Assembly (NCBI GenBank): GCA_910584045.1
Contig: CAJTYO010000007.1
Location: forward strand, 20,051 to 84,050
Source of the DNA: an uncultured Oscillospiraceae bacterium
GTDB taxonomy: Bacteria > Bacillota > Clostridia > Oscillospirales > Oscillospiraceae
DNA length: 64,000 bases
Direction of reading: 5' to 3'
Shown here: one piece after another, positions 33,330-42,316 of the stretch
Position numbering within the stretch: the first letter of the stretch is position 1
How the letters are laid out: every line of letters starts with the position of its first letter
The notes under the pieces: model-generated
Database searches by the model: none
Seen by the model: the letters and a program-made list of their open reading frames with translations, nothing else
What the model was told of the DNA's origin: nothing
Program-made: the position numbers and the translations under genes

Positions 33330-34400
33330 ATGATCGCGCGGCACAAGATTGTACATAGCTGGCTGATTGGCGTGCTGGCGCTGTTCGGGGTATACTGGTA
33401 CGGCATCAGCAGCCGGGAGGCAGCCAACGCCGTTTCCGCCGCCACCCAGCGAATCAAGGACGCCTGCGCGGGGTTCTGGTACCTCTTCCCATTCTCGGTG
33501 GTGGAGTGGTTCTACGCGCTGTTCATCGCGGGAATGGCGGCGTGGCTGGCGGTGCTGCTCCACCGGGTGAGGACCTGGCGGGGACGGCGGCTGGAGGCGG
33601 CCTACGGCTGCGTGATGGGGATGCTGTGTCTGTATCTGACGGCCTACGGCCTCTACTGCATGGGCTGGGGCGTGAATTACTACGCCGACGGCTTCCAGGA
33701 GAAGAGCGGGCTGTATGCCCAGCCGGTGACGGTGGACGAGCTGGAGCGGGTGGCGCTGTACTTCACGGAAAAGCTGGCGGAGACGGCAGATGGGGTAGAG
33801 CGGGACGAGAACGGCGTGTTCGCTGTGCCTCGGGACGAGATTTTCGCCGAGAGCACGGCGGTCTATGAGGCCATTAGCCGGGAGTTCCCCTTCCTGAACC
33901 GGGAGGACCGGGTGCCCAAGCAGATGTTCTTCTCCCGGCTGTTCTCTGCCATGAACTTTACCGGTTTCTACAGCCCCTACACGGGGGAATCCAATCTGAA
34001 TGTGGACAGCCCTGCCAGTCTGTTGCCGGCCAATATCGCCCATGAGTTGGCTCACCAGCGGGGCATTGCCTCGGAGCAGGAGTGCAACTTTCTGGCTGTG
34101 GCCGCCGCCACATCCTGCTCCAGTCCGGCCTACCGGTACTCCGGGTATCTGATGGGCTACATACACCTGTCCAACGCGCTGTATCGGGCGGACCGGGACC
34201 GCTGGACGGCGGTCCGCGCCCTGTTGCCGGAGGAAGCTGCTGCGGATTTGCGCTACCACAGCGCCTACTGGGACCAATTTGAGGGCCTGACCGCCAAGGT
34301 GAGCACCACCCTGTATGACAACGCACTGAAATCCTACGGCCAAAAGGACGGGATTCAGAGCTATGGCACTGTGGTGGATCTGCTGGTGGCCTACTACTGA
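33330..34400 (+). CDS. DUF3810 family membrane protein with HExxH motif
   Basis: 356 residues. Three hydrophobic segments in the first third (about residues 10-26, 46-73, 88-112) anchor it in the membrane. The rest is soluble and probably extracellular, with NVDSPASLLPANIAHELAHQRGIASEQECNFLA: an HELAH zinc-type motif with a downstream Glu, as in metallopeptidases. This layout matches DUF3810. A proteolytic role is inferred from the motif alone. The gene has AGAAGGAGGGG upstream and is followed 17 bp later by trmO, suggesting co-transcription. Confidence 0.85.
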   Translation: MIARHKIVHSWLIGVLALFGVYWYGISSREAANAVSAATQRIKDACAGFWYLFPFSVVEWFYALFIAGMAAWLAVLLHRVRTWRGRRLEAAYGCVMGMLCLYLTAYGLYCMGWGVNYYADGFQEKSGLYAQPVTVDELERVALYFTEKLAETADGVERDENGVFAVPRDEIFAESTAVYEAISREFPFLNREDRVPKQMFFSRLFSAMNFTGFYSPYTGESNLNVDSPASLLPANIAHELAHQRGIASEQECNFLAVAAATSCSSPAYRYSGYLMGYIHLSNALYRADRDRWTAVRALLPEEAAADLRYHSAYWDQFEGLTAKVSTTLYDNALKSYGQKDGIQSYGTVVDLLVAYY

Positions 34401-34417
34401 CCGGAGGAGGCGTCGCA

Positions 34418-35098
34418 ATGGAGATACAGCCTATCGCCCGCATACGTTCGGACTTTATGGAGAAATTTGGCATTCCCCGCCAGAGCGGTCTGGTGGAGGC
34501 CCTGCGCTCTCAGGTGATTTTTGAGCCCTCCTACCGCTCCCGCGAGGCAGTGCGGGGGCTGGAGGACTTTTCCCACATCTGGCTGATTTGGGAGTTCTCC
34601 CAAGCCAGACGGGAGGGCTGGTCCCCCACTGTCCGGCCGCCCCGGCTGGGGGGCAACCGGCGGGTGGGGGTGTTTGCCTCCCGGTCCCCCTTCCGGCCCA
34701 ACAGCCTGGGACTGTCCGTGGTGCGCCTGGAGCAGGTGGAACTGTCCGCCAGCCTGGGACCCGTGCTCCACGTGGCCGGGGCGGACCTGCTGGATGGTAC
34801 GCCCATCTATGACGTCAAGCCCTATGTGCCCTACGCCGACGCCATCTCCGGCGCGTCCGGCGGTTTCGCCGGGCAGGTGGAGCGGCGGCGGCTGGAGGTG
34901 GTCTGTCCGCCCGCGCTGCTGGCACGGCTCCCGGAGGAGAAGCGGGAGGCCCTGTTGGGCGTACTGGCCCAGGACCCCCGGCCCTCCTATCAGGACGACC
35001 CGGAGCGGGTGTACGGAATGTGCTTCGCTGGGGCACAGATCCGCTTTACCGTGGAGGAAGAGGTGCTGTCAGTGACGGAAATCGAGCCGGACAGCTGA
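34418..35098 (+). CDS. trmO: tRNA (N6-threonylcarbamoyladenosine37-N6)-methyltransferase TrmO
   Basis: 226 residues of the TsaA/YaeB/TrmO family: PIARIRSDFMEKFGIPRQSGL, LEDFSHIWLIWEFSQ, VGVFASRSPFRPNSLGLSVVRLE and the hallmark GADLLDGTPIYDVKPYVPYAD. It uses S-adenosylmethionine to methylate t6A37 of some tRNAs. The C-terminal third (SYQDDPERVYGMCFAGAQIRFTVEE) is the usual small extra domain. It ends at a long palindromic terminator. TcdA, the other t6A-modifying enzyme, is encoded nearby. Confidence 0.93.
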   Translation: MEIQPIARIRSDFMEKFGIPRQSGLVEALRSQVIFEPSYRSREAVRGLEDFSHIWLIWEFSQARREGWSPTVRPPRLGGNRRVGVFASRSPFRPNSLGLSVVRLEQVELSASLGPVLHVAGADLLDGTPIYDVKPYVPYADAISGASGGFAGQVERRRLEVVCPPALLARLPEEKREALLGVLAQDPRPSYQDDPERVYGMCFAGAQIRFTVEEEVLSVTEIEPDS

Positions 35099-35112
35099 GT
35101 GCAGGCAGGTCG

Positions 35113-35152
35113 AAAGGGAAAATCTCCGGAAATTTCCGGAGATTTTCCCTTT
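35113..35152 (+). terminator. Perfect 40-bp palindromic terminator
   Basis: Two 20-bp arms (35113-35132 and 35133-35152, beginning AAAGGGAAAATC and ending GATTTTCCCTTT) with no unpaired centre; TTTTCC follows. It ends the DUF3810/trmO transcript and could work in both directions. Confidence 0.8.
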
Positions 35153-35157
35153 TCCTC

Positions 35158-35187
35158 TTGCGGACAGTCCGGATGGCATGGTACAAT
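35158..35187 (+). promoter_or_regulatory. Promoter of the Na/Pi cotransporter gene
   Basis: TTGCGG (35158-35163), 18-bp spacer, TACAAT (35182-35187), directly after the palindromic terminator. Confidence 0.55.
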
Positions 35188-35245
35188 AGGTGTATCATGG
35201 GGTAATTTGGGCACGCTATGAAAAGAAATATGCAAGGAGTAAAAA

Positions 35246-37015
35246 ATGGATATTTTTTCCCTGATTACACTCTGCGGCGGGCTGGCGTTCTTCCTGTTCG
35301 GTATGTCCACGATGTCTTCCAGCCTGGAAAAGCTGGCGGGCGGACGGCTGGAGCAGCTGCTGAAAAAAATGACCGACAACCGCCTCAAGAGCCTGCTGCT
35401 GGGGGCGGGCATCACCATCGCCATCCAGTCCTCCTCCGCCATGACTGTCATGCTGGTGGGTCTGGTGAACTCCGGAATTATGGAGCTGGGTCAGACGGTG
35501 GGGGTCATCATGGGGTCAAATGTGGGCACTACGCTGACGGCCTGGATTCTCTCCCTGTCCGGCATTGAGAGCGACACGGTTTGGCTGCGGCTGCTGAAGC
35601 CGGAGGTCTTCTCCCCGGTTGTCGCCTTGGCGGGCATCATTATGTCCATGTCTTCCAAGAAGAGCCGGGTTCGGGGGGCGGGGTCCATCATGGTGGGCTT
35701 CGCCGTGCTGATGACCGGTATGGAGATGATGAAAGATGCCATGAGTCCTCTGGCGGATATGCCGGAGTTTGCCTCCATCCTAACTGCCTTCACCAACCCC
35801 TTCCTGGGCGTGGTGGTGGGCGCGGTATTCACCGGGGTTATCCAGTCCTCCGCCGCCTCAGTGGGTATTCTCCAGGCACTGTCCCTCACAGGGGGCATCA
35901 CCTACGGTATGGCCCTGCCCATCATTATGGGCCAAAATATAGGCACCTGCGTCACCGCCTTGCTCAGCAGTATCGGCGTTAACCGCAATGCCCGGCGGGT
36001 GTCTGTGATTCATATCTCCTTCAACCTCATCGGCACAGCGGTGTGTCTAGCAGCCTTTTATGGCTCGGACCTGTTTTTCCGCTACGCCTTTATGGACGCC
36101 GCCATCGGCCCGGCAGGTGTGGCTATGGTCCACAGCATCTTCAACATCGCCACCACCGCCCTGCTGTTGCCCTTCACAAGGCAGCTGGAGCGGCTGGCCT
36201 ATTTGGTGGTCCGGGAGGACGAGGGAGAGAAGCAGGAGAAGTTCGCCTTCGTGGACGAGCGCCTGCTGGCCACGCCGTCGGTGGCCATCGCCGAGTGCGC
36301 CAATAAAACGGTGGAAATGGCGCGTCTGGCGGAGAGCACCATTCTGCGTTCCCTGTCCCTCCTGGGAACCTATGACGAAAAAATTGCCGCCGAGGTGGTG
36401 AAGAACGAGGACCGGCTGGACCTGTACGAGGACCAGCTGGGTACTCTGCTGGTCCGGCTGAGTGGTACAGCCCTATCCGACGAGGATAGCCGCAGTATCT
36501 CCAAGCAGCTGCACACCATTGGCGACTTTGAGCGCATCGGCGACCATGCGGTGAATCTGCTGAAAACTGCCCAGGAGATCAATGAGAAAAAGATCCAGTT
36601 TTCCGGGTCTGCGGCGGCGGAGCTACAGGTGTTGCTGGGCGCACTGAAGGAGATTTTATCCATTACAACCCAAGCCTACGCCCAGGGAGACCTCCGGCTG
36701 GCGGCGCGGGTGGAGCCTCTGGAACAGGTCATCGACGGGCTGGTGGCGGACGTGAAGTCCAACCACATCGCCCGGCTGCAAAAAGGCCACTGCACCATCG
36801 AAATGGGCTTTGTGCTGTCCGACCTGCTGACCAACTGCGAGCGTGTCAGCGACCACTGTTCCAATATCGCCGTAGCCCAGATCGAGACCGCCCAGAATGT
36901 CTATCAGGCTCACGAGTACCTCAACGCCGTGAAGAATGCCGGGGACGCTGGCTTCCAGTCCATTTTCGAAAACTACAGCGCCAAGTTCGCGGTGGTAAAG
37001 GAACAGACGGAGTAG
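35246..37015 (+). CDS. Na/Pi cotransporter family protein with C-terminal PhoU domain
   Basis: 589 residues. The membrane half (1-310) has two inverted Na_Pi_cotrans repeats with the QSSSA motif in each (GITIAIQSSSAMTVMLVGLVNSG and FTGVIQSSAASVGILQALSLTGG) and GSNVGTT / GQNIGTC glycine loops. The C-terminal half (about 330-580) is a PhoU-like helical bundle (EDRLDLYEDQLGTLLVRLS, LHTIGDFERIGDHAVNLLKTA, LTNCERVSDHCSNIAVAQ). The protein moves phosphate coupled to sodium; the PhoU part likely gates or signals. The start follows GCAAGGAG. It appears monocistronic. Confidence 0.94.
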   Translation: MDIFSLITLCGGLAFFLFGMSTMSSSLEKLAGGRLEQLLKKMTDNRLKSLLLGAGITIAIQSSSAMTVMLVGLVNSGIMELGQTVGVIMGSNVGTTLTAWILSLSGIESDTVWLRLLKPEVFSPVVALAGIIMSMSSKKSRVRGAGSIMVGFAVLMTGMEMMKDAMSPLADMPEFASILTAFTNPFLGVVVGAVFTGVIQSSAASVGILQALSLTGGITYGMALPIIMGQNIGTCVTALLSSIGVNRNARRVSVIHISFNLIGTAVCLAAFYGSDLFFRYAFMDAAIGPAGVAMVHSIFNIATTALLLPFTRQLERLAYLVVREDEGEKQEKFAFVDERLLATPSVAIAECANKTVEMARLAESTILRSLSLLGTYDEKIAAEVVKNEDRLDLYEDQLGTLLVRLSGTALSDEDSRSISKQLHTIGDFERIGDHAVNLLKTAQEINEKKIQFSGSAAAELQVLLGALKEILSITTQAYAQGDLRLAARVEPLEQVIDGLVADVKSNHIARLQKGHCTIEMGFVLSDLLTNCERVSDHCSNIAVAQIETAQNVYQAHEYLNAVKNAGDAGFQSIFENYSAKFAVVKEQTE

Positions 37016-37315
37016 TGCTTTTTCTTGAGAGATGTAATGTATGAAGAGCCTTTTCACCCCCGAATACATTATATGACTGGCGGTTCATTTGCGGCAGAAT
37101 GATACAGGCTGGAAAGGCGATGGTCAGCCAGAAGTCGTGAGCCGAAAGGGAACATCCTGGGATGACCTGGACGCGTCTCTCTCTCTTTGTAGGGCCTCTG
37201 CTAAGAGCGCGCTTACGCACCATCGCCGGGTATAACGCGGGGAATTGCTACTGTTTTCTGCTCCTTGAAAACAACGCAAAAATGTGATAACATATAACAT
37301 GAGGGGGTGTGTTGA
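37016..37315. promoter_or_regulatory. Intergenic region with promoter of the lipoprotein gene
   Basis: A promoter TTGAAA (37265-37270), 17-bp spacer, TAACAT (37288-37293) lies 23 bp before the lipoprotein ATG. Near 37035-37071 is an 8-bp inverted repeat TAATGTAT/ATACATTA. No gene was recognised. Confidence 0.5.
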
Positions 37316-38074
37316 ATGAAAAGAGCTTGGGTCGTTGTAGTGGGTTTACTCAGCATCATTCTGGTTGGGTGCCAAGCACATCAACCGGCTGAAATTTCTG
37401 GATTAGCCATTGAAGCAACAAATATAGCGCAAACAAAAGAGACTGCAGAAGATTGCCTAAAACCATTTTCCCCAGATACTCTCTCTCAGGATGTATATAA
37501 TGCTTTAGAGAACGAATGGGATTCGTGGAACCAGATAAGTCTGGAAGGGAAAGTGTTGTCTAGCCATGTGCCGGGATATTGTCAGCGCAGTTTTGACGAT
37601 TGGGCAGAGTGTGAAACGTTTATAGGCTTTTCAATCCCAAATCCTCTGGAAGAATGTTCTTGGCTGGAAAAAGCTACCTATGTGGCAATGCCCATAGGAT
37701 TTCAAGACGCGCCTCGCGTGCAGGCCAGTTGGTATGGGACAGAAACAGATCATGTGGAATGGATCAGTGTTCAAGCTGGTTACCGGGACGGTCAGATTCG
37801 CGTCATGGTAGATGCTACTGTATATGGAGATCCAGCAGACGAAAAACCTTCGGACAGCGGATGGTCAGCCGAGCTGGCAAGGCAAAATTATCTGGCTAAC
37901 ATGCATGACACATCATTGCAAATTACGTCATGCAGTACGGAAAATTATTTTTCTAATGTGGCTTATCTGGTATATGATAATGTGCTTTATTGTCTTAATA
38001 TTGTTGGAGAACCTGATGCACGAACACAGGTAGAAAGCATATTGGAACAGATAATAGATTCTTTTCCCAAGTAG
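37316..38074 (+). CDS. Lipoprotein of unknown function
   Basis: 252 residues. Signal peptide with lipobox ILVGCQ (Cys19) and a strong GAGGGGG ribosome site. The mature part is acidic and mixed alpha/beta with several Trp and Cys (CLKPFSPDTLS, CQRSFDDWAECETFIGFSIPNPLEECSW, GYRDGQIRVMVDATVYGD, IVGEPDARTQVESILEQII). I recognise no domain. It is noticeably less GC-rich than the flanking genes and stands alone between a Na/Pi transporter and the topoisomerase IV cluster, so it may be acquired. Surface location on the outer face of the membrane is well supported by the lipobox. Confidence 0.82.
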   Translation: MKRAWVVVVGLLSIILVGCQAHQPAEISGLAIEATNIAQTKETAEDCLKPFSPDTLSQDVYNALENEWDSWNQISLEGKVLSSHVPGYCQRSFDDWAECETFIGFSIPNPLEECSWLEKATYVAMPIGFQDAPRVQASWYGTETDHVEWISVQAGYRDGQIRVMVDATVYGDPADEKPSDSGWSAELARQNYLANMHDTSLQITSCSTENYFSNVAYLVYDNVLYCLNIVGEPDARTQVESILEQIIDSFPK

Positions 38075-38565
38075 GAAAACTCGTTATGATGATGTTTATT
38101 GGGGAATTAAGAGAACAGAACATATTCTTCCCTTAACAAGAACATACAAAAACACAATAATTTAATGGACTGTCAACCTTGCGCAAAACGCCGCTTCCGG
38201 TAAAACTCGGAGCGGTGTTTTTGTATGGCTTCTGGCCACCGTGACCAGAAGTGACCCTACCCATTTTTCCCGCGTCGTTCACAGAGGCTCTGCTGGATGT
38301 ATCTCCCGTCGCCGTGCCACTCATAGCGCAGCCGGGGCAGTCTGTCAAGGGCAAAGCCACCGTTGCGCGGCGGTGCTCCGTACCCTTGACTGGCTGTCCC
38401 GGCTGTGCTACCTCCCAAGGCGCGACGAGGGATATCTCTGTCTATAATCTGTCCTTCATGGATGTGGCGGCGCTTGCTACGAAGAGTAGGGAGGATGATC
38501 ATCAATTGAATTGTCCGGCGTTCCACCGTCCGTAAAAACTGTCGACGGCAGCAGAAACGGTGCGC
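38075..38565. other. Unassigned 490-bp region
   Basis: AT-rich first 90 bp, then GC-rich sequence with short open frames on both strands, none with a ribosome site. A near-palindrome CTTCTGG-CCACCGTGA-CCAGAAG lies at about 38226-38249. The GC-rich part looks like eroded coding DNA of unknown origin. It separates the lipoprotein gene from the convergent topoisomerase gene. Confidence 0.35.
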
Positions 38566-40800
38566 CTACAGCAATCTCATCTGATCCCCATCCTCGTCCC
38601 GCAGCACTGCGCCTGCGGCGGGCACGCTGCGGCAGCGGTAACGCCCCAGATTGGTGATGGCAGTCTCCTCTAAAGGCCGTACCTCCGTCAGGTGAAACTT
38701 TGGTTTCAGCGTCATGATCTGGACCCCCTGCGTCGTCCGGGTGGCCTTGGGGGCCAGCAGGGCGGTGCTGAAGATCAGCGCCCGAGGCTCCGAGGAGTAC
38801 AGCGCCAGCTCCCTGTCCTCCTTCAGATATAGCATAGCCGCCAGCGGGCTCTTGTCGCTGTAGGCTCCCGTCAGCTTACGGCGGTTGGAGGTGGTGGCAT
38901 AGGCAGACAAATCCACCCGCGCCGCCTTGCCGTTCTGGAAGAAAAACAACAGTGCGCCGCTGTAATCTCCCGGCAGAACCATAGACACCACCGACTCCTC
39001 CTGGTCCATCCCCAGCTTGCTGGGCAGATAGTCCCCCAGTACGCTGGCCTTGCTGTCGTCAAAATCCGAGAGACGGCACTTGTATACCTGCTGTCGGTCG
39101 GTGAAAAACATGATCTCCGAACGGTTGGTGGTTTCAAAGCTCTGGCGCAGACCGTCCTCCTCCTTGAATTTCTGGGTGTCCGCCATCCGAAGGGACTGGG
39201 GTGTGATCTTCTTGAAATACCCCTCCCGGGACAGGAAGACCGTCACCGGATAATCGGGAATCTCCTCCGCCTCGTCGAAGGATGTGATCTCGTGCTCATA
39301 GATAATGGTGGTCCGGCGTGGCTGGGCATATTTTTTCTTTACGTCCTCCAGCTCCCTGATGATGAGCTTTTTGATCCGCCCCGGGTTTCCAACCAGGTCC
39401 TCCAGGTCGTCGATCTCATCCCGCAGAGCATCAGTCTCCTGAACCCGCTTGAGGATATACTCCTTGTTGATATTGCGCAGACGTATCTCCGCCACATATT
39501 CAGCCTGGACCTGATCGATGCCGAAGCCAATCATCAGGTTGGGGACCACATCGGTTTCGTTCTCCGTCTCCCGGATAATTTGGATGGCCTTGTCAATGTC
39601 CAGCAGGATGCGCTTGAGGCCTAGCAGCAGGTGGAGCTTTTCCCGTTTCTTGTTCAGCGTGAAATAGATGCGGCGTTTCACACACTCCGTCCGCCATGCG
39701 CACCATTCCTCCAGCAGCGCCCGGACCCCCATGACCCGGGGTGTTCCGGCGATCAGGACGTTAAAGTTGCAGCTGATGGCGTCTTGAAGTGTGGTGGCTT
39801 TGTAGAGCTTGGCCATCAGCTTCTCCGGGTCAACCCCTCGCTTGAGGTCAATGGCCAGCTTTAGGCCGTTCAGGTCCGTCTCGTCCCGCATGTCGGATAC
39901 TTCCTTCAGCTTTCCAGCCTTGGTGAGCTCTGCCACCTTGTCCAGTATGGCCTCAATGGTGGTGGTATAGGGTATCTCATAGATTTCCACCACATTTTCG
40001 CTTTTGACGTAGCGGTACTTGCCCCGGATTTTTACGGAGCCCCGGCCTGTGCGGTAGACCTCCTCCATGGCAGTGGGCTCATAGATGATCTCCCCTCCGG
40101 TTGGGAAGTCGGGCCCCAGCAGAAGGGAGGCCAAGTCACACTCCGGATTTTTCAGGCAGGCCACCGCGGCGTCGCAGACCTCCCCTAGGTTGAAGCCGCA
40201 CAGTTGGCTGGCCATGCCCACGGCGATGCCCTGGTTGGCCGAAACAAGAATGTTAGGATAGGAGGTGGGCAGCAGGGTGGGCTCCTTCATGGTGTTGTCA
40301 TAGTTGTCCACAAAGTCTACCGCGTCCTGATCCAGGTCTCGGAACAGCTCCTGACAGATAGGGGAAAGCTTGGCCTCGGTGTACCGGCTGGCAGCATAGG
40401 CCATATCCCGGGAGTAGACCTTGCCGAAGTTACCCTTGCTGTCCACAAAGGGGTGGAGCAGAGCGCCGTAGCCTCGGGACAGGCGCACCATGGTCTCATA
40501 GATAGCCGCGTCTCCGTGGGGGTTGAGACGCATGGTCTGGCCCACGATGTTGGCCGACTTGGTCCGCGCTTTGGTCAGCAGGCCCATCTGGTACATGGTG
40601 TACAGCAGCTTCCTGTGGCTGGGCTTGAAGCCGTCAATCTCCGGGATGGCTCGGGAGAGGATGACGCTCATGGCGTAGGGCATGAAATTGGTCTCCATCA
40701 CGTCGGTGATGAGTTGCTCCTGAACGGCAGCTTTCAGCCCCAGAACGTTGGGGTTATTCACTTTTGGTTTGTTCTCATCGGGATTTTTCTTCTTTGGCAT
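38566..40800 (-). CDS. parC: DNA topoisomerase IV subunit A (ParC type)
   Basis: 744 residues of the GyrA/ParC family. N-terminal YAMSVILSRAIPEIDGFKPSHRKLLYTMYQMGL, NIVGQTMRLNPHGDAAIYETMVRLSR, and the catalytic Tyr in AYAASRYTEAKLSP. A long tower/coiled-coil (about 370-500) is followed by a shortened C-terminal beta-pinwheel. Length and motif divergence, and the partner in the same operon, favour topoisomerase IV over gyrase. With ParE it decatenates daughter chromosomes using ATP. It is last in a parE-stalk gene-parC operon. Confidence 0.88.
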   Translation of the reverse strand: MPKKKNPDENKPKVNNPNVLGLKAAVQEQLITDVMETNFMPYAMSVILSRAIPEIDGFKPSHRKLLYTMYQMGLLTKARTKSANIVGQTMRLNPHGDAAIYETMVRLSRGYGALLHPFVDSKGNFGKVYSRDMAYAASRYTEAKLSPICQELFRDLDQDAVDFVDNYDNTMKEPTLLPTSYPNILVSANQGIAVGMASQLCGFNLGEVCDAAVACLKNPECDLASLLLGPDFPTGGEIIYEPTAMEEVYRTGRGSVKIRGKYRYVKSENVVEIYEIPYTTTIEAILDKVAELTKAGKLKEVSDMRDETDLNGLKLAIDLKRGVDPEKLMAKLYKATTLQDAISCNFNVLIAGTPRVMGVRALLEEWCAWRTECVKRRIYFTLNKKREKLHLLLGLKRILLDIDKAIQIIRETENETDVVPNLMIGFGIDQVQAEYVAEIRLRNINKEYILKRVQETDALRDEIDDLEDLVGNPGRIKKLIIRELEDVKKKYAQPRRTTIIYEHEITSFDEAEEIPDYPVTVFLSREGYFKKITPQSLRMADTQKFKEEDGLRQSFETTNRSEIMFFTDRQQVYKCRLSDFDDSKASVLGDYLPSKLGMDQEESVVSMVLPGDYSGALLFFFQNGKAARVDLSAYATTSNRRKLTGAYSDKSPLAAMLYLKEDRELALYSSEPRALIFSTALLAPKATRTTQGVQIMTLKPKFHLTEVRPLEETAITNLGRYRCRSVPAAGAVLRDEDGDQMRLL

Positions 40801-40849
40801 AGTGCGTTTTCCTTACTTGTATAGATTGCTTTATGGCGAGGGAACCAGC

Positions 40850-42250
40850 TCAGGCGGCCAGTAGGGAGGGAGCGTCCAGATCGACCACCGCAGCGTCTGC
40901 AGGCGGAGCAGTGAGGGGCTCCTTTTTGGGGGCTGTCAGAGTCACTGTACCCTGGAAGGTGGTGTCGCAGACGTTCTTCACCTGTATCCGCCCCTCAAAG
41001 CTGGAGGACCGGGCGCTGGAGGAGCCGGTGAGAGTCACGGTGACGGCCATGGGGGTCTGCTGCATGGACATCTTCAAGGAGAAAGTGCTGCTGCCGTCGG
41101 CCTTGAAAGTCATCTCTATGGCGCTGGGGAAGGACGTCTCGAACGCGCCCAGGGCCTCCGCCACTTTGCCGAACATGGCCTGATCCATCTTCCAGACGTA
41201 GTCCTCGCCGCTCTTGGCATAGGTTTCGTCGCCTGCTATGGCGGCCATCAGATCTGCTGCCCGGGTCAGGTCCTCGTAAATCTGGGCGGGGGCGTCCTTG
41301 TCCGCCAGCTCTGCCATGGCGTACAGCGCACTGCCCATGGTGCCCGCGTGGGCGACTGTGAGCAGGGCTTTCAACTCCTCCAGGGCTCCCGCCTCTATCG
41401 CGGCGGTTTTCAGCCACACCTCGCCCGCAGGGAGCTCCTCGCCGCTCTCACGCAGGGCCTCCGTCAGGGCGGGCAGTTCCATCCACATGGAGCTGCCGCT
41501 GTAAATGATCTGGAAGGAGAGGTCCTTCAAAAGAGCCTTCAGCTCCTGAGGAGCCTCCTCATCGACGGCCTTCATGAGCTCGGAGAGGAGAGAAAGGTCC
41601 ATCTTCCCCCACGCGTTGAGCGCTTTCTCGGTGCAGAGGGTTCGCATCTCTATGGAGAAGGGGAGCTCCCGGTCGCCGCTGATGGAATCGAGCAGCCTGA
41701 CAGAGCCGGAGAATTTTATATCCATATCCAGCCCGTCAGAGAGATCCGCCGCCTGGTTCGCCCGGAAGGTGTTGGAGATGGTAAAGTTCTTGTCGATTCC
41801 GGCGATGGCGGCCTTTTTGTCGATGACCACGGCGGTGCGGGACCCGCCGTCCCAGTATACCTCATAGCCCAGGGCCTGGGAGAAGAAGCGCACAGGCACC
41901 ATGGCGCTGCCCCGCCGGACGTAGGAAACCGTGTCCATGGTCAGCGCCTGGCCGCCGGATATGTCGATTTTGTCAGTACCTACGGCATGGGACAGGGAGA
42001 CACCGCCCAGCTTGGCCCGAGTGGTCTGGGAGGCGGCGTCGTAATCCACCTCCGCGCCCAGGGCCTCCAAAACAGCCCGCAGGGGCACCATGGTGCGGCC
42101 ATCGACCACCTCCGGCGCAGCGTCGGGGAAGTCCACAAGCCGACCGTTGACCTGGACCTTTACGCCATCGTCCTTCCCGGCGGCAGCCGCCGGAGCGGCC
42201 AGGGTCAGGGTCAGAAGCAGGGACAGACACAGCGCGACAAGTTTTTTCAT
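40850..42250 (-). CDS. Secreted copper-amine-oxidase-N (stalk) domain protein
   Basis: 466 residues with a signal peptide (MKKLVALCLSLLLTLTLAAP, cleavage near AAAAG). Residues about 30-150 are a Cu_amine_oxidN1 'stalk' module: VQVNGRLVDFPDAAPEVVDGRTMVPLRAVLEALGAEVDYD and GSAMVPVRFFSQALGYEVYWD. The remaining 300 residues are acidic and helical with repeats of Leu/Glu/Ala, ending in a beta-rich tail (STFSLKMSMQQTPMAVTVTLTGSSS). Function is unknown; stalk domains occur on cell-wall-associated proteins of Clostridia. It lies between parE (66 bp upstream) and parC (49 bp downstream) in the same orientation, so it is probably co-transcribed with topoisomerase IV. Confidence 0.85.
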   Translation of the reverse strand: MKKLVALCLSLLLTLTLAAPAAAAGKDDGVKVQVNGRLVDFPDAAPEVVDGRTMVPLRAVLEALGAEVDYDAASQTTRAKLGGVSLSHAVGTDKIDISGGQALTMDTVSYVRRGSAMVPVRFFSQALGYEVYWDGGSRTAVVIDKKAAIAGIDKNFTISNTFRANQAADLSDGLDMDIKFSGSVRLLDSISGDRELPFSIEMRTLCTEKALNAWGKMDLSLLSELMKAVDEEAPQELKALLKDLSFQIIYSGSSMWMELPALTEALRESGEELPAGEVWLKTAAIEAGALEELKALLTVAHAGTMGSALYAMAELADKDAPAQIYEDLTRAADLMAAIAGDETYAKSGEDYVWKMDQAMFGKVAEALGAFETSFPSAIEMTFKADGSSTFSLKMSMQQTPMAVTVTLTGSSSARSSSFEGRIQVKNVCDTTFQGTVTLTAPKKEPLTAPPADAAVVDLDAPSLLAA

Positions 42251-42316
42251 AAAAAAGTCTCCTTTCTCCTATTTCCGATCTATGGTATGCCGTCCTCTGG
42301 CGGCTTGGGTCCGTGG

